Part shown: positions 1 through 6,232 of the stretch, in pieces | Layout of the letters: each line of letters opens with the position of its first letter | Numbering within the stretch: the stretch's first letter is position 1 | Origin: Prevotellaceae bacterium | GTDB lineage: Bacteria > Bacteroidota > Bacteroidia > Bacteroidales > UBA932 | Reading direction: 5' to 3' | Length of the DNA: 6,232 nt | Assembly: GCA_031258755.1 (NCBI GenBank) | Contig: JAIRMK010000068.1 | Span: 1 to 6,232 of the forward strand | Translations under genes and position numbers: made by a program | The notes under the pieces: generated by a model | Seen by the model: only the letters and a program-made list of their open reading frames with translations | The model's database searches: none | Told to the model about the DNA's origin: nothing

Positions 1-256
1 TGTAATATGTTTCGGGATACCAGTAAAGAATAAAAGCCAGCGGTAAAATCTGACGGATAGAGGTTATCGGCGCAGACTGTTCTGTGTCCAGCCACCGCAG
101 GATAAACAGCACGGCAAGCATGATGAGGCGTGCCGACAGCAAAGGAAGTAATTTATCACCCACCATGCCGGGCAACACCAGCATATAAAGGGCAGTGAGC
201 ACGGCATAATAAAAAGTGACCAACTCGATGGGATAGATTTTTTTTATCCGCAGCAT
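1..256 (-). CDS. Partial polytopic membrane protein, PAP2-superfamily-like (5' end only)
   Basis: An open frame begins at an ATG at 256-254 and stays open for 85 codons to the left edge, so the C-terminal part is missing. The visible protein starts MLRIKKIYPIELVTFYYAVL and is strongly hydrophobic, with likely membrane helices at about residues 11-29, 35-54 and 67-84. The stretch QILPLAFILYWYPETYY (about 69-85) resembles the N-terminal region of Bacteroidetes PAP2-family (PAP2_3/Aur1-like) membrane proteins, as recalled from family knowledge. The PAP2 phosphatase motifs would lie further on and cannot be seen. The ATG is only 3 bases after the stop of the GNAT gene, which suggests translational coupling in one operon. 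An AAGGA at 270-274 (minus strand) lies 13 bases before the ATG, rather far for a ribosome site. A role in head-group transfer to, or dephosphorylation of, a sphingolipid is inferred from context. The reading frame is solid; the family call is moderate. Confidence 0.65.
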   Translation of the reverse strand, partial: MLRIKKIYPIELVTFYYAVLTALYMLVLPGMVGDKLLPLLSARLIMLAVLFILRWLDTEQSAPITSIRQILPLAFILYWYPETYY

Positions 257-259
257 GAA

Positions 260-1384
260 TTATATGTTTTCCTTAATGTAACAGCGGGTGCGAAACAACA
301 ATTCTTTTTCGTAGTTCTCCCAAATACCTAAGGCATTGGTATTGGTTTCCAACTGTGAAGAGGAAATTGCTATTTTAACATGATGTTGAATATACAATTC
401 GTTCATGGCCACATAATACAACGAATGGATTCCGCGATGTTGCCATTCGGGAAGCACGCCATTGACGTATAAATCTATATCGGAATATTTATTCAGCGAT
501 TTTAGAATATGTATAAATCCAAAAGGGAAAAGTTTCCCTTTCGCTTTTTGAAATGCCCGGGAAAGCGTGGGCATACTGAGCCCAAAGCCGACCAAATTAT
601 CCTTATCGTCTAAAATGAAACAGGTTAATTCGGGACGGAGAAAGGAAAAAAACGATTTCAGGTAATACGTTATTTGTTCCGGTGTAAACGGCACAAATCC
701 ATAAATATTTTCCCACGACACATTAATGGCTTCAAAAAACTTACAGGCATACGGCATAATTTCTTTTTTCTTCCTGAAGATTACCGTACGCAAGTTATAT
801 TTCTGTGCAATGAGTTGATTGATGCGATTTACTTTTTCGGGTACCGGTTGCGAGGCGTTAAAACGGTACTGCAACCAATCTACCGCCTTGCCGTATCCAT
901 GTTTTTCGAGATGCTGCGGATAGTAAGGATAGTTATAGGGGCTGATAATCGGCGGCAGATGTTCAAATCCTTCCACCAGCATGCCCTCAATATCGAAATC
1001 GGTAAACCCCATGGGGCCATGAACGGCGGTCATTCCTTTGCTTTTGCTCCATTGTTCTGCGGCTTCCAGCAATGCGCCCGACACGTCATAGTCGTCAATA
1101 AAATCAATCCAGCCAAAACGGGCGGTTTTATTCTTCCACTTCTCATTGGCGCGGTGATTGACGATGGCCGCAATACGTCCTGCGATTTTTCCGTCTTTGT
1201 AAGCCATGAAATAGGCGGCTTCACAGCCGGCGGAAAAAGAGGGATTAAGGTCTGTCCTCAATGTTCGTTTTTCATCGGCCATCAAAGGCGGAACCCATAA
1301 TTTATGGCCTTTGTAAAGCTCAAAGGGGAATTTGATAAACTGTTTCAGTTCCTTTTTTGTATTTACCTCTTTGATGCTTACCAT
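260..1384 (-). CDS. GNAT-fold acyltransferase; candidate bacterial ceramide synthase (sphinganine N-acyltransferase)
   Basis: This is a 374-residue soluble protein with no signal peptide or membrane segment. The N-terminal lobe carries a GHKLWVPPL motif (about 26-34), a DGKIAGRIAAI strand (64-74) and a GPMGFTDFDIEGMLVEGF block (123-140). The C-terminal lobe has the features of a GNAT acyl-CoA/ACP site: strand DLYVNGVLPEW (304-314), the loop Q315-H-R-G-I (the Q/RxxGx pyrophosphate-loop pattern), and a closing segment ETNTNALGIWENYEKELLFR (346-365). I chose the ATG at 1384-1382, which leaves 7 bases after the spt stop; the ATG at 1450 would overlap spt by 59 bases and add 22 residues that do not look like this family. 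No Shine-Dalgarno is visible. Caulobacter makes ceramide with a GNAT-like N-acyltransferase (bCerS). Position directly after spt makes that role attractive, but it is inference. An unrelated amine or amino-acid acyltransferase remains possible. GNAT fold is fairly sure, substrate is not. Confidence 0.8.
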   Translation of the reverse strand: MVSIKEVNTKKELKQFIKFPFELYKGHKLWVPPLMADEKRTLRTDLNPSFSAGCEAAYFMAYKDGKIAGRIAAIVNHRANEKWKNKTARFGWIDFIDDYDVSGALLEAAEQWSKSKGMTAVHGPMGFTDFDIEGMLVEGFEHLPPIISPYNYPYYPQHLEKHGYGKAVDWLQYRFNASQPVPEKVNRINQLIAQKYNLRTVIFRKKKEIMPYACKFFEAINVSWENIYGFVPFTPEQITYYLKSFFSFLRPELTCFILDDKDNLVGFGLSMPTLSRAFQKAKGKLFPFGFIHILKSLNKYSDIDLYVNGVLPEWQHRGIHSLYYVAMNELYIQHHVKIAISSSQLETNTNALGIWENYEKELLFRTRCYIKENI

Positions 1385-1391
1385 ACCGTAT

Positions 1392-2588
1392 CTACTTAAT
1401 GATATCGAGTTGTCGTGCGATTTTTCGCATTTTTTCCAGTGCAAAATCAAGCTGTTGTTGCGTGTGGGTAGCCATCAGGGAGAAACGTATCAAGGTAGAA
1501 TCATTAGGCACCGCCGGCGACACCACCGGGTTTACAAACACACCTTCGTCTAATGCCATTTTCGTGAAGCAGTAGGTTTTCATATTATCGCGAATAAGCA
1601 ATGGAACGATAGGCGTACATGCGTGACCGGTATCAAAGCCCATGTTGCGAAATTCTTTCAGGCAGAAGTTTGTATTTTTCCACAGCTGTTCCATGTGCTG
1701 CGGCTCGGTTTGCATAATTTCAAGTGCGGCCATAGCGCTTGCCGTAGCAGACGGTGTGGCGCTTGCGCTGAAAGTCAGCGAGCGCGAATTGTGCTTAATA
1801 AAATTGATGGTGTCCCTGTCGGCTGCAAGAAATCCGCCAATAGACGCTAACGATTTGCTGAACGTGGCCATGATAATATCCACGTCATCGGTCAATCCGA
1901 AATGGGAAGAAATGCCGCGTCCCTGTTCGCCGATGACGCCCAGTGAATGGGCGTCGTCAACCATGATGTTGGCGTTATACTGTTTGGCCAGGCGCACAAT
2001 TTCAGGCAGGTTGGCAATGTCGCCTTCCATGCTGAAAATTCCGTCCACCACGATAAGTTTAAGCACGTCGGGCTCGCAGCGCTGCAACACTTTTTCGAGT
2101 GATTGCATGTCGTTGTGTTTAAACTTCAACGTTTTTGCGAACGACAGGCGCGCGCCTTCAATGATAGAAGCGTGGTTTAACTCATCGAGGATAATATAAT
2201 CGTTACGTGTGGTAACAGTAGGGATGGCGCCGAGGTTTGACTGGAAGCCGGTGCTGTAAACCAGTGCGCCGTCTTTGCCTACAAACCTTGCTATTTTTTC
2301 TTCGAGCTCGATATGAATATCAAGTGTGCCGTTCAAGAAGCGCGAGCCCGCGCAACCTGTGCCATACTTGTCAATCGCGGCCTTTGCCGCTTCTTTCACT
2401 TTCGGGTGACTTGTCAATCCTAAATAGCTGTTGGAACCGAACATCAATACTTTCTTCCCATTTATCAACACTTCCGTATCCTGTTCCGATTCGATTGCCC
2501 GATAGTAAGGATAAAGCCCTTTAGCCTGTATTAGCTGAGGCTCCCGGTATTGGGCAAAACGCTTACGCATGATATTATTTTTAATCAT
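1392..2588 (-). CDS. spt: Serine palmitoyltransferase (alpha-oxoamine synthase family)
   Basis: This PLP enzyme condenses L-serine with a long-chain acyl thioester, releasing CO2 to give 3-ketosphinganine, the committed step of sphingolipid synthesis. At 398 residues it has the usual length of soluble bacterial homologues. Landmarks are GSNSYLGL (51-58), GSRFLNGTLDIH (81-92), DELNHASIIEG (135-145, with H139 expected to stack on PLP), HNDM (158-161), DDAHSLG (211-217, with D211 and H214), TFSKSLASIGGF (242-253, with K245 the Schiff-base lysine), and R368 in TLIRFSLMATHT, the conserved carboxylate-binding arginine. The SRFLNGT block fits Spt better than 2-amino-3-ketobutyrate CoA ligase (RFICGT) or 8-amino-7-oxononanoate synthase (usually SGY-like), and the whole sequence resembles the Bacteroides Spt as I remember it. 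An ATG at 2570-2568 (residue 7) is an alternative start; neither start has a clear Shine-Dalgarno. It is the first gene of a tight unit with the GNAT and PAP2-like genes and has a likely promoter just upstream. Confidence 0.92.
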   Translation of the reverse strand: MIKNNIMRKRFAQYREPQLIQAKGLYPYYRAIESEQDTEVLINGKKVLMFGSNSYLGLTSHPKVKEAAKAAIDKYGTGCAGSRFLNGTLDIHIELEEKIARFVGKDGALVYSTGFQSNLGAIPTVTTRNDYIILDELNHASIIEGARLSFAKTLKFKHNDMQSLEKVLQRCEPDVLKLIVVDGIFSMEGDIANLPEIVRLAKQYNANIMVDDAHSLGVIGEQGRGISSHFGLTDDVDIIMATFSKSLASIGGFLAADRDTINFIKHNSRSLTFSASATPSATASAMAALEIMQTEPQHMEQLWKNTNFCLKEFRNMGFDTGHACTPIVPLLIRDNMKTYCFTKMALDEGVFVNPVVSPAVPNDSTLIRFSLMATHTQQQLDFALEKMRKIARQLDIIK

Positions 2589-2615
2589 AGGTTTATTTGC
2601 ATCTATTTAAACGGC

Positions 2616-2623
2616 CAAAGGTA
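2616..2623 (-). promoter_or_regulatory. Probable Bacteroidetes-type -7 promoter element for spt
   Basis: The minus strand reads TACCTTTG here, an exact match to the Bacteroidetes -7 consensus TAnnTTTG. It sits 27 bases before the spt ATG at 2588, so the leader would be roughly 20 bases. The expected -33 TTTG is not present at the right spacing; only a weak TGTGC lies about 20 bases upstream, preceded by an AT-rich spacer with a run of seven T. A promoter at this place fits the change from the lipoprotein gene to the spt unit. Confidence 0.5.
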
Positions 2624-2681
2624 GTAAAAAAATCGGAATATAAGCACATCTTTTTTCTTTTTGACGTTTTCGCCGGTTTCC

Positions 2682-3515
2682 TCATTTCGCTACATGCCTT
2701 ATGGGGTTTTCCTTGCGTAAGAGGTGTTTTATTTCACCATAAGTAACATGCACATTAATCGTGCCTGCGGAATACGCTGCAATTTCATATTCGTTAAATG
2801 AATAAGTGACGCCTTTCTCATCGAGCAGAAAATTACCATTCGGAACGATTTTACCAATGTCGAAAAACCCAAGCTCTTCCAATTGTTTCGGATTATCCAA
2901 TTCATGTTGGGCCGTAAGATTTTTTACTAAAATTTGCGCCATCCTGTCTTTAAAATCTTCCACGAACAACTCACTTTCCGTGAGGAATGTTCCACGCTGC
3001 ACATCTATCACACGATTGGTCAGCGTATGATTAGGATGCGCACCGCCGGTGTAGTCTTCCGTATATACACTGAAACTGATTAAGCCTCCTTTGTTAAAAA
3101 CCACGGTGTCGGATATCGCTTCGTGGTGAAAGAACCGAACCAGAGAGCTACTTTTCGTTTTTTTCATTCTTTTCTTAAATTCATCTTCCAACGCTTTGTA
3201 ATCACGCTGTTTGTTTTCGACATACTGCGCCATGGCTTCTCCGGGCGCATAATTTGCGTATGTTTCATCAAAAAAGGAAGAAAGAAACAGCGCTTGGATT
3301 TTCCCTAACATTTTCTCATCCTCATACGCTGCCGGATAGGTAAATGACAACTTCAATTCGTAGTTGGGATTATCCGGATTATTTAATAAAGGATAATTTT
3401 CTTCTACATCAATGGTAGCGTACGTAATTCCATTTTCTATAGTATTTCTATTTTTGGTTTGGCAAGCCGTTACAACAAATATTGCAAGGACAAGAAGGTA
3501 ATTTTGAATTTTCAT
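2682..3515 (-). CDS. Predicted lipoprotein with DUF4163 and DUF3298 domains
   Basis: This is a 277-residue protein of unknown function. Residues 1-18 form a lipoprotein signal: MKIQN, a hydrophobic core LLVLAIFVV, then lipobox V15-T-A-C18. C18 would be lipidated; Q follows at +2, and there is no run of acidic residues after the cysteine like that which exports Bacteroidetes lipoproteins to the cell surface, so a periplasm-facing location is likely. Residues about 40-165 resemble DUF4163, ending in the hallmark YTGGAHPN (155-162). Residues about 172-262 resemble DUF3298 (the RsiV C-terminal type), with GNFLLDEKGVTYSFNEYEIA (227-246) and a final AGTINVHVTYGEI. In other bacteria this pair occurs in the lysozyme-binding anti-sigma factor RsiV and in PdaC, but here there is no anti-sigma or deacetylase part. 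I chose the ATG at 3515-3513 because it places the signal peptide at the N-terminus; the ATG at 3617 would overlap gcvP and put 34 atypical residues before the signal. The gene looks more AT-rich than gcvP by eye. Confidence 0.85.
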   Translation of the reverse strand: MKIQNYLLVLAIFVVTACQTKNRNTIENGITYATIDVEENYPLLNNPDNPNYELKLSFTYPAAYEDEKMLGKIQALFLSSFFDETYANYAPGEAMAQYVENKQRDYKALEDEFKKRMKKTKSSSLVRFFHHEAISDTVVFNKGGLISFSVYTEDYTGGAHPNHTLTNRVIDVQRGTFLTESELFVEDFKDRMAQILVKNLTAQHELDNPKQLEELGFFDIGKIVPNGNFLLDEKGVTYSFNEYEIAAYSAGTINVHVTYGEIKHLLRKENPIRHVAK

Positions 3516-3524
3516 ACTATATAA

Positions 3525-3540
3525 ATTTTTGAATTTTTGA
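3525..3540. repeat. Perfect 8-base tandem repeat in the gcvP-lipoprotein spacer
   Basis: The plus strand reads ATTTTTGA twice in a row, followed by a run of six T. The repeat fills part of the 43-base, almost entirely A/T gap between the gcvP stop and the lipoprotein ATG. It overlaps a weak inverted repeat GATTT-TTT-AAATC at 3539-3551, too AT-rich to be a convincing terminator. It may just be low-complexity leader sequence; AT-rich leaders are common before Bacteroidetes genes. Confidence 0.6.
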
Positions 3541-3558
3541 TTTTTTAAATCTTGTAAA

Positions 3559-6232
3559 TTAATTCGCCGCAGTAACCAGGTTACGGTCACCATAGCCGTT
3601 ATCGACGCGGGACACATGCGGCCAGAATTTATTTTCGGCTATCCATGCCAGCGGATAAGCGGCCTGCGTGCGGGAATAGGAATGCGCCCATTCATCGGCA
3701 GTAACCTCAACGGCCGTATGGGGCGCCATTTTCAGCGGATTATCAGTGGCGTCGAATTTACCGGCTGCAACCGCCACGCATTCTTCTTTGATGTGGACGA
3801 GCGCCTGTATCAAGCGTTCCAGTTCGGCCAATGATTCGCTTTCGGTAGGTTCTATCATTAATGTTTCAGGCACGGGGAAAGAAAGTGTAGGGGCATGAAA
3901 CCCAAAATCCATCAGGCGTTTCGCCACATCGGTAGCGTCAATGCCATATTCTTTTTTGAAATGACGCAGGTCAATAATACATTCATGCGCCACCCGCCTG
4001 GCTTCGCCGGTAAAAAGCGTCGTATAGTGCGGCTGCAACCGCGCCGACAGGTAATTGGCGTTCAATATGGCCAGCGATGTGGCCTGTTTAAGTCCTTCGG
4101 CGCCCAACAGTTTTATGTAGGCATGCGTGATGAGGCACAGCAGCGCGTTTCCGTATGGCGCCGCCGACACCGCAGAAATTCCTTTCCCGCCGCTTGTTTT
4201 CACCACACTGTGCGAAGGAAGAAACGGCGTTAAATGTTTCGCCACCGCCACCGGCCCCACGCCCGGCCCGCCGCCGCCATGCGGCATGGCGAACGTTTTG
4301 TGCAAGTTCAAATGACACACGTCCGCGCCGATAGCGCCGGGATTGGTCAATCCCACCTGCGCATTCATATTGGCGCCATCCATAAACACCAGCCCGCCGT
4401 TTTCGTGCACAACATCCACCATTTCCTTGATGCGGCTTTCAAACACGCCGTGCGTAGAAGGATACGTAATCATGACACAGGCCAGGTTATCCTTATGCTG
4501 TATGGCTTTTTCGCGCAATTCGTCCACGTTGATATTGCCGTTTTCATCACAACTTACCGGCACAATATGCATGCCGGCCATCATCGCGCTGGCAGGATTG
4601 GTGCCGTGCGCCGACGTGGGAATAAGCGCCACATTCCGGTGTGCATTGCCGTTGGCCCTGTGACAGGCGCGGATGAGCATCAGGCCGGTATATTCGCCGG
4701 CCGCGCCCGAATTAGGCTGCAGCGATACCGCATCAAAGCCGGTAATGACGGCCAAATCATGTTCCACTTCCCTGAGTATTTGCCGGTATCCCTCCGTCTG
4801 GTCGGCCGGCGCATAAGGATGAATGTTGTAAAATTCAGGCCAGCTCAGCGGCAACATTTCCACCGCCGCATTCAGTTTCATCGTACAGGAGCCCAGCGGA
4901 ATTGCAGATTGGGTAAGGGATATGTCACGCCGTTCCAGTTTCTTGATGTAACGCATCATCTCCGTTTCGGAATGATACAGGCGGAATATTTTCTCTGTCA
5001 GAATTTCCGACTGGCGCGGTACGACAAGGCTTTTTGAAAAATCATCGCATGTACACGCTGTTTTCAAGTCGAAAATTTCCATTATCGCCTGCGCTTCCTC
5101 GCAAGTAGTGACCTCATCAAAGCTAATGCGTACGCTGTGTCCGGAAGGATAAAAGAAATTCATTCCTTTGGCCAACGCTTTTTCGCGAATTGTTTCTGCG
5201 TACACATTTTGTATTTCAAGGGTGTCGAAGAAATGTTCCGAAGCCAGTTTATATCCCGCCGCTTTCAGTTTTTCTGCCATAATCACGGCATATTTGTGGG
5301 CATGTGCGGCGATGCGCTTTAACCCCCCCGCGCCATGATATACGGCAAACATGCCGGCCATTACCGCCGAGAGGGCTGTGGCCGTGCAGATGTTGGAGGT
5401 CGCTCTTTCCCGTTTGATATGCTGTTCGCGCGTTTGCAAAGCCATGCGCAATGCGGGCTTTCCCAAGCGGTCAACCGACACGCCGATAATGCGGCCGGGC
5501 ATGCTGCGTTTGTATTCGTCTTTGGCGGCAAAACAGGCCGCCGCCGGCCCGCCGAAACCCATCGGAATACCAAAACGCTGCGTACTCCCCACGGCAATGT
5601 CGGCGCCCCACGCCGCAGGCTCTTTTAACAGCACAAGCGACAATATATCACACACGGCGGTTACCAGTGCCTGATGTGCATGTGCACTGGCGCAAAACGA
5701 CGAATAGTCGCGTACCGCGCCGTTGGCCGCAGGATACTGCACCACCGCGCCGAAACATTTTTCGTCGAAAACATATTCGTCAAAATTTCCTTTTACTATT
5801 TCGATGCCCAGCGGAGCCGCGCGCGTAAGTAGCACGTCAAGATTTTGCGGAAAAATATTTTCATCCACAAACAATATATTTTTTCCGGCTTTCACCGCCT
5901 CGCGCGAGCGTAATTCAAACATCATCCGCATGGCTTCGGCAGCAGCAGTGGCCTCATCGAGCAACGAACAGTTGGACACGGCAAAGCCGGTGAGGCTCGA
6001 CACCATGGTCTGGAAATTCAACAGCGCTTCCAAACGCCCTTGCGAAATCTCGGCCTGATAAGGCGTGTAGGAGGTGTACCACGACGGATTTTCAAACACA
6101 TTGCGCAACACCACAGGTAATATGGCCGTGCCGTACCAGCCCATACCGATAAACGAACGAACGATTTTATTTTTCGCCGCTATGGTTTTTACCCTGTTCA
6201 GATATTCATATTCACTCACCGGCGCATCCAGA
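3559..6232 (-). CDS. gcvP: Glycine dehydrogenase (decarboxylating), P protein of the glycine cleavage system; N-terminus cut by window edge
   Basis: The P protein decarboxylates glycine with PLP and passes the aminomethyl group to the lipoyl arm of H protein (GcvH), feeding one-carbon units to tetrahydrofolate in the cytoplasm. It is the single-chain form with both halves fused. Numbering from the GTG at 6219, the N-terminal half runs to about 395 and the C-terminal catalytic half from about 405. Landmarks are SFIGMGWYGT (22-31), SQGRLEALLNFQ (59-70), LLDEATAAAEAM (86-97), QPNSGAAGEY (501-510), SAHGTNPASA (536-545), YPSTHGVFE (586-594), DGANMNAQVG (614-623), HLNLHKTF (636-643) with K641 as PLP lysine, the glycine-rich GGGGPG (650s), and PTESES (791-796). 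The GTG at 6219 is not the true start: the frame stays open to the edge, adding LDAP before VSEYEYL, and by comparison with the 957-residue E. coli protein about 60-70 residues are missing. No gcvT or gcvH is in view. Confidence 0.96.
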   Translation of the reverse strand, partial: LDAPVSEYEYLNRVKTIAAKNKIVRSFIGMGWYGTAILPVVLRNVFENPSWYTSYTPYQAEISQGRLEALLNFQTMVSSLTGFAVSNCSLLDEATAAAEAMRMMFELRSREAVKAGKNILFVDENIFPQNLDVLLTRAAPLGIEIVKGNFDEYVFDEKCFGAVVQYPAANGAVRDYSSFCASAHAHQALVTAVCDILSLVLLKEPAAWGADIAVGSTQRFGIPMGFGGPAAACFAAKDEYKRSMPGRIIGVSVDRLGKPALRMALQTREQHIKRERATSNICTATALSAVMAGMFAVYHGAGGLKRIAAHAHKYAVIMAEKLKAAGYKLASEHFFDTLEIQNVYAETIREKALAKGMNFFYPSGHSVRISFDEVTTCEEAQAIMEIFDLKTACTCDDFSKSLVVPRQSEILTEKIFRLYHSETEMMRYIKKLERRDISLTQSAIPLGSCTMKLNAAVEMLPLSWPEFYNIHPYAPADQTEGYRQILREVEHDLAVITGFDAVSLQPNSGAAGEYTGLMLIRACHRANGNAHRNVALIPTSAHGTNPASAMMAGMHIVPVSCDENGNINVDELREKAIQHKDNLACVMITYPSTHGVFESRIKEMVDVVHENGGLVFMDGANMNAQVGLTNPGAIGADVCHLNLHKTFAMPHGGGGPGVGPVAVAKHLTPFLPSHSVVKTSGGKGISAVSAAPYGNALLCLITHAYIKLLGAEGLKQATSLAILNANYLSARLQPHYTTLFTGEARRVAHECIIDLRHFKKEYGIDATDVAKRLMDFGFHAPTLSFPVPETLMIEPTESESLAELERLIQALVHIKEECVAVAAGKFDATDNPLKMAPHTAVEVTADEWAHSYSRTQAAYPLAWIAENKFWPHVSRVDNGYGDRNLVTAAN

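Noticed and set aside
674..1300. 208-codon open frame on the plus strand opposite the GNAT gene
   Set aside because: It lies fully antisense to a gene with clear domain motifs and has no recognisable domain or initiation context.
1642..2199. 185-codon open frame on the plus strand opposite spt
   Set aside because: It overlaps the catalytic core of spt on the other strand and shows low-complexity Ser/Ala-rich sequence without family signal.
1392..2588. 8-amino-7-oxononanoate synthase (BioF) or 2-amino-3-ketobutyrate CoA ligase (Kbl) for the PLP enzyme
   Set aside because: The SRFLNGTLDIH block and overall resemblance to Bacteroidetes Spt fit serine palmitoyltransferase better, and there are no biotin or threonine dehydrogenase genes nearby.
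3539..3551. Inverted repeat GATTT-TTT-AAATC after gcvP as a terminator
   Set aside because: The stem is five pairs, four of them A/T, and there is no GC-rich stem; too weak for an intrinsic terminator.
3516..3617. Longer lipoprotein start at 3617 overlapping gcvP
   Set aside because: It would put 34 residues before the signal peptide and overlap gcvP by 59 bases; the start at 3515 gives a standard lipoprotein signal.
4234..5037. 267-codon open frame on the plus strand opposite gcvP
   Set aside because: It is antisense to an unmistakably conserved gcvP region; the protein is rich in His and Arg with no family features, as expected of a mirror frame of GC-rich codons.
5323..5329. Run of seven C (seven G in the coding strand) inside gcvP, a possible slippage site
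   Set aside because: The frame is intact across it and encodes a normal Ala-Gly-Gly-Leu stretch; nothing suggests phase variation in a housekeeping enzyme.

Overview
The window looks like chromosomal DNA from a member of the Bacteroidota (Bacteroidetes); I cannot place the order. Four things support this: a serine palmitoyltransferase of the soluble type common in that phylum, start sites without clear Shine-Dalgarno sequences, a TAnnTTTG-type -7 promoter element upstream of that gene, and a short lipoprotein signal feeding a DUF4163/DUF3298 domain protein. All five genes lie on the minus strand, so transcription runs from the right edge to the left edge. Coding density is high and there is no gene-free stretch above 100 bases.

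Right part (3559-6232): most of gcvP, the P protein (glycine decarboxylase) of the glycine cleavage system. Its N-terminus is cut off by the window edge. After a 43-base AT-rich spacer comes a 277-residue predicted lipoprotein (2682-3515) with a DUF4163 plus DUF3298 architecture and no known function here.

Left part (1-2588): after a 93-base gap holding a likely promoter comes a tight three-gene unit. It consists of serine palmitoyltransferase (spt, 1392-2588), a GNAT-fold acyltransferase (260-1384, 7 bases after spt) and the start of a polytopic membrane protein (1-256, 3 bases after the GNAT gene, running off the window). The third gene resembles the N-terminus of Bacteroidetes PAP2-family lipid phosphatase/phosphotransferase proteins.

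I read the left unit as a sphingolipid operon. Spt would condense L-serine with an acyl thioester to give 3-ketosphinganine, the GNAT protein is a candidate N-acyltransferase (bacterial ceramide synthase type), and the PAP2-like protein could act on a lipid phosphate or a ceramide head group. Only the Spt assignment is firm; the roles of the other two are inferred from fold and position. No RNA genes, mobile elements, CRISPR arrays or clear intrinsic terminators were seen.
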